The notes under the pieces: generated by a model
Told to the model about the DNA's origin: nothing
Databases searched by the model: none
Seen by the model: only the letters and a program-made list of their open reading frames with translations
Shown: positions 6,325 through 8,433 of the stretch, piece after piece
Layout: every line of letters begins with the position of its first letter
Numbering within the stretch: position 1 is the stretch's first letter
From: JBBDXA01 sp040902585
Lineage (GTDB): Bacteria > Planctomycetota > Phycisphaerae > Phycisphaerales > Phycisphaeraceae
Assembly (NCBI GenBank): GCA_040902585.1
Contig: JBBDXA010000029.1
Span: 1 to 8,433 of the forward strand
DNA: 8,433 nucleotides
Reading direction: 5' to 3'
Translations under genes and position numbers: made by a program

Positions 6325-6359
6325 TGGGGAGAGGGGAGTGGCGAGTGGGAGAGGGGAGG
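6325..6359 (+). repeat. Degenerate G-rich heptamer repeat, 5 units
   Basis: The stretch divides into TGGGGAG, AGGGGAG, TGGCGAG, TGGGAGA and GGGGAGG. It lies just beyond the 3' end of the tRNA and 39 bases upstream of the MoaD-like start codon. GGGGAGAGGGGAG (6326-6338) is the exact reverse complement of 6567-6579 on the other side of the tRNA. Confidence 0.6.
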
Positions 6360-6361
6360 AA

Positions 6362-6435
6362 TATCCGCGGGAGGACTCGAACCTCCAACCTTCGCCTTCG
6401 GAGGGCGACGCTCTATCCAATTGAGCTACGCGGAC
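6362..6435 (-). tRNA. tRNA-Arg (anticodon CCG)
   Basis: The minus strand folds into a standard 74-base cloverleaf. The acceptor stem GTCCGCG pairs with CGCGGAT, with a terminal G-U pair. The D arm is GCTC/GAGC, the anticodon stem is TCGCC/GGCGA, and the loop CTCCGAA gives anticodon CCG, reading CGG (Arg). A 5-base variable loop is followed by a T arm GGAGG/CCTCC with loop TTCGAGT. The discriminator base is A. CCA is not encoded (the next bases are TTCC), so it must be added after transcription. Confidence 0.96.
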
Positions 6436-6488
6436 GTTGAGTTCGATTCTATCGCTGGCGGGGGGCAGCGTAAAGTGAAACGGGCGAA

Positions 6489-6510
6489 CCCATGCACTGC
6501 TGTGCATGGG
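6489..6510. terminator. Perfect 9-bp hairpin, candidate terminator
   Basis: CCCATGCAC and GTGCATGGG pair perfectly around the tetraloop TGCT. On the minus strand it lies 74 bases after the stop of the small Trp-rich gene and 53 bases before the tRNA, so it could end transcription of that gene. The tract after it on that strand is not a run of U (TTCGCCCGTTTCACTTT). On the plus strand a T-rich stretch follows, but no plus-strand gene precedes it. Confidence 0.45.
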
Positions 6511-6537
6511 CTTTGTGTTTGCTGCTGCACTGTTTCC

Positions 6538-6579
6538 TGTCCCTTGTCCCCTGACCCCTGTCTCCTCTCCCCTCTCCCC
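6538..6579 (+). repeat. Degenerate C-rich heptamer repeat, 6 units
   Basis: Six consecutive 7-base units are readable: TGTCCCT, TGTCCCC, TGACCCC, TGTCTCC, TCTCCCC and TCTCCCC, followed by TCCCC. It ends just beyond the stop codon of the small Trp-rich gene. On the minus strand this is a series of G3-G4 runs with G-quadruplex potential. It mirrors the G-rich heptamers on the other side of the tRNA. Confidence 0.65.
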
Positions 6580-6584
6580 TCCCC

Positions 6585-6908
6585 TCAGTCCGGGCGGACG
6601 TTGCGTGATTGCAGGTCGCACCAGCCGTCGCTCGGGTTGTAGACGAATTTGAGCTGACGGGCATCGAAGGCGGCGAGCCAGTCTTCCCAGTCGAGCAGTT
6701 CGAGTTCTTCCGGTTCGCCGAAGGGGTTGCCGCCGACGCGGATGCGATCGGGCTGTCCGGGCAGGCAGCCGGGCCAGTAGTGATTGGCTTCGCACCAGTG
6801 GCGGATGTTGTGATGGCTGATGGTCTCGTAGACGGTCATGATCGAAGGATTCCATCCAGGGTCGTGGGGGGGCCAGCGCAGGCGTCGGGCGGGAAACCGC
6901 AGCAGCAT
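6585..6908 (-). CDS. Small Trp-rich protein of unknown function
   Basis: I do not recognise this protein (107 aa from the ATG at 6908, or 84 aa from the ATG at 6839, which begins MTVYETISHH). The shared part is rich in Trp, His, Asp and Pro (IRHWCEANHYW, LDWEDWLAAFD, DGWCD). It has no signal peptide or membrane segment and is acidic in its middle. Codon third positions are strongly G/C over the whole frame and still mostly so (17 of 23) in the disputed first 23 codons, which slightly favours the longer form. Neither start has a Shine-Dalgarno site. An in-frame TGA lies one codon before the 6908 ATG, so it cannot be longer. It is transcribed away from the CYTH gene, and a hairpin 74 bases downstream may end its transcript. 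Confidence 0.6.
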   Translation of the reverse strand: MLLRFPARRLRWPPHDPGWNPSIMTVYETISHHNIRHWCEANHYWPGCLPGQPDRIRVGGNPFGEPEELELLDWEDWLAAFDARQLKFVYNPSDGWCDLQSRNVRPD

Positions 6909-6936
6909 CCATCACAAGAGGCTGAAGGTCAAACGC

Positions 6937-6970
6937 CGCGCCGCCGCGCTCGCCGCCGCGCTCGCCGCCG
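6937..6970. repeat. Short GC tandem repeat, 12-base unit
   Basis: CGCTCGCCGCCG occurs twice in tandem (6947-6958, 6959-6970), preceded by the partial unit CGCGCCGCCG. It lies in the divergent region between the small Trp-rich gene and the CYTH gene. Apart from this repeat and the ribosome binding site I see no reliable promoter there. Confidence 0.5.
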
Positions 6971-7015
6971 CACGCTCGTCGGCTGCGGGAGTGTGCTATG
7001 GTGTGCCGCTTACCC

Positions 7016-7021
7016 AAGGAG
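7016..7021 (+). promoter_or_regulatory. Shine-Dalgarno site that decides the CYTH start
   Basis: AAGGAG lies one base before an ATG (7023) but exactly seven bases before an in-frame GTG (7029). The spacing rule favours the GTG. Confidence 0.6.
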
Positions 7022-7028
7022 TATGGCG

Positions 7029-7613
7029 GTGCCTGTAGAAATCGAAGCGAAAATGCGGCTGCATGATATTGCCGCGCTGGAGACGAAGCTCGCCGCCGCC
7101 GGTGGGGTGCGCGGGTTGGAGCTGGTGGAGATCAACACGTTCTTCGATACGCCGCGCGGCGATCTGAAGGCCGGCGACCAGGGCCTGCGCGTGCGCCTGG
7201 AGCGCAGCACCGACGGCGAATACGAGAAGGCGACGATCACGCACAAAGGCCCGCGGGCACACGGCCGGCTAAAGATGCGCAGCGAGACGGAGATCGAAGT
7301 GAGCGACGCCAAGGCCGCCGCCGAGCTGCTCGCGGCCCTGGGTTACGCGTCGGTGCTCAGCTTCGAGAAGCGGCGCGTGAAGTGGTCGATGGATGGTTGC
7401 TCGATTGAGATCGACACGCTGCCTTACCTGGGGCACTTTGTGGAGATCGAAGGGCCCAGCGAGGCGATTGTGCTTTCGGTGCGGAAGAACCTGGGGCTGG
7501 AAGGGCAGCCGATGATCTCGGCGAGTTACATTTCATTGCTGGTGACGTATCTCACGGAGCACAACATCATCACGGAGCACGTGGGATTTGAGTCGAGCGA
7601 GCAGCCGGCGTGA
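7029..7613 (+). CDS. CYTH-domain protein (class IV adenylate cyclase / triphosphatase family)
   Basis: The protein (194 aa) begins with the CYTH signature E-x-E-x-K (VEIEAK), which binds the triphosphate and metal in the tunnel of this fold. Further charged strand motifs follow: FFDTP, LRVRLER, ATITHKGP, RSETEIEV, FEKRRVKW, IEIDTLPYLG and FVEIEGP. The family covers CyaB-type class IV adenylate cyclases, thiamine-triphosphatases and inorganic triphosphatases; FVEIEG near the end and the length are typical of the CyaB-like branch. Triphosphate cleavage is likely, cAMP formation possible but unproven. The GTG at 7029 is preferred because AAGGAG lies seven bases upstream. The ATG at 7023 (two residues longer) is only one base from that site. 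The gene converges on the DAHP synthase gene with 17 bases between the stops. Confidence 0.88.
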   Translation: MPVEIEAKMRLHDIAALETKLAAAGGVRGLELVEINTFFDTPRGDLKAGDQGLRVRLERSTDGEYEKATITHKGPRAHGRLKMRSETEIEVSDAKAAAELLAALGYASVLSFEKRRVKWSMDGCSIEIDTLPYLGHFVEIEGPSEAIVLSVRKNLGLEGQPMISASYISLLVTYLTEHNIITEHVGFESSEQPA

Positions 7614-7630
7614 GGGACGTGTCCTGATTT

Positions 7631-8433
7631 CTAGCTTCGCGCCTCAACCGAAGTCACCCGATTCGCCAGCTTCGCATGGGTGCTCAGCAGCAGTTCCAGC
7701 GTCTCTTCCCAGCCGATGCAGGCGTCGGTGATGGACTGGCCGTACTCCAACTTCGCTCGATCGCTTGAAGGTTTCTGCTGGCCGGGTTTGATGTTGCTCT
7801 CGAGCATCAGGCCGATGATCGCGTCATTGCCTGCGACGCGCTGGTCGACCACATTATTCCAGGCCACCGATTGCTGCTTGTAATCCTTGTTCGAGTTGCC
7901 GTGGCTGCAATCGATGACCACGCGCGGCGAAAGGTTCAAGTCACTCAAGCGCTGCGAGGCATCGCTCAGGTGCTTGGCGGAGAAGTTGGGCCCGCTGCGT
8001 CCGCCGCGCACGATGAGGAAGCCGTCCTGGTTGCCGGTGGTGCTGATGATGCAGGTCTGGCCGTCCTCGTCGATGCCCAGGAAGTTGTGCGATGACTGGG
8101 CGGCGATCATGGCATCGAGCGCGACCTGAAGATTGCCATCGGTTCCATTCTTGTAGCCCACGGGCATGGACAGGCCGCTGGCCATCTGCCGATGCGTGGG
8201 CGATTCGGTCGTGCGGGCACCGATGGAGGCCAGCGTGAGCAGGTCGGCGATGTACTGCGGGGTGATCGGCTCGAGCAACTCCGTCGCGGTGGGCAGACCC
8301 ATCTCCGAGACTTCCAGCAGCAGCGACCGGGCCGTGCGAACGCCGGTGGCGATGTCGAACGAGCCGTCCAGATGCGGATCGTTGATCAGGCCCTTCCAGC
8401 CGACCGTGGTGCGCGGCTTCTCGAAGTACACGC
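7631..8433 (-). CDS. aroG/aroF/aroH family: Class I 3-deoxy-7-phosphoheptulonate (DAHP) synthase, N-terminus beyond the window
   Basis: This enzyme condenses phosphoenolpyruvate and erythrose 4-phosphate to DAHP, the first step of the shikimate pathway to aromatic amino acids, in the cytoplasm. The visible 267 residues closely follow E. coli AroG from VYFEKPRTTVGWKGLINDP to the C-terminus. They keep the PEP-site Lys and Arg of KPRTT, GARTTES, VGYKNGTDG, the VRGG arginine, and the metal ligands His (CSHGN), Glu (MLESN) and Asp (SITDACIGWE). About 90 N-terminal residues, which carry another PEP-site Arg, a metal-binding Cys and much of the feedback-inhibitor site, lie outside, so the Phe/Tyr/Trp-sensitive isozyme cannot be assigned. 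The first in-window codon that could be read as a start is GTG, but it is the internal Val of VYFEK. The gene ends in TAG and is convergent with the CYTH gene. Confidence 0.95.
   Translation of the reverse strand, partial: VYFEKPRTTVGWKGLINDPHLDGSFDIATGVRTARSLLLEVSEMGLPTATELLEPITPQYIADLLTLASIGARTTESPTHRQMASGLSMPVGYKNGTDGNLQVALDAMIAAQSSHNFLGIDEDGQTCIISTTGNQDGFLIVRGGRSGPNFSAKHLSDASQRLSDLNLSPRVVIDCSHGNSNKDYKQQSVAWNNVVDQRVAGNDAIIGLMLESNIKPGQQKPSSDRAKLEYGQSITDACIGWEETLELLLSTHAKLANRVTSVEARS

Noticed and set aside
6362..6435. tRNA as an integration site of a genomic island
   Set aside because: No integrase gene and no second copy of the tRNA 3' end is visible in the window.
6609..7022. In-frame upstream extension of the CYTH protein
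   Set aside because: It overlaps the small Trp-rich gene on the other strand and the GC tandem repeat, and the CYTH motif begins right after the AAGGAG-GTG start.

Overview
The window is GC-rich, gene-dense bacterial DNA, probably from an uncultured member of the Planctomycetota, perhaps class Phycisphaerae. That placement is an inference from base composition, the style of the secreted and HEAT-type hypothetical proteins, the mix of Shine-Dalgarno and non-Shine-Dalgarno starts, and hairpin-rich intergenic DNA. No marker gene here proves it. The sequence is a scaffold: it holds a run of 10 N next to 17 C (5964-5990), and genes run off both ends.

Left part (1-3414): the 3' part of an MFS transporter gene (+) converges, with a 25-base gap, on a planctomycete-style exported HEAT-repeat protein (-). 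Upstream of the latter is a small tail-anchored protein (-) with an R-x4-H motif of the HEPN/DUF4145 type.

Middle (3415-3867): about 450 bases without a convincing gene but full of inverted structure. There is a cluster of five GTGTCTAC-type octamers, an 11-bp inverted repeat, a GC palindrome and a 113-base extended palindrome directly behind the next gene.

Central minus-strand cluster (3868-6285): a ThiS/MoaD-like beta-grasp protein lacking the usual C-terminal Gly-Gly lies upstream of a secreted transglutaminase-like protein with one Asp-box-like motif. The scaffold gap lies between them and is bracketed by an exact 13-bp direct repeat.

Right part (6286-8433): tRNA-Arg(CCG) (-) is flanked by degenerate heptamer repeats of opposite strand orientation. 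Then come a small orphan Trp-rich protein (-), a divergent CYTH-domain protein (+), and the 3' part of a class I DAHP synthase gene (-) that converges on it with 17 bases between stop codons.

Housekeeping functions (tRNA, DAHP synthase, transporter) are mixed with exported hypotheticals. I see no integrase, transposase, CRISPR array or recognisable defence operon. The most unusual parts are the structured intergenic DNA at 3512-3852, the HEPN-like tail-anchored protein, and the pairing of the diglycine-less beta-grasp protein with a transglutaminase-like enzyme.
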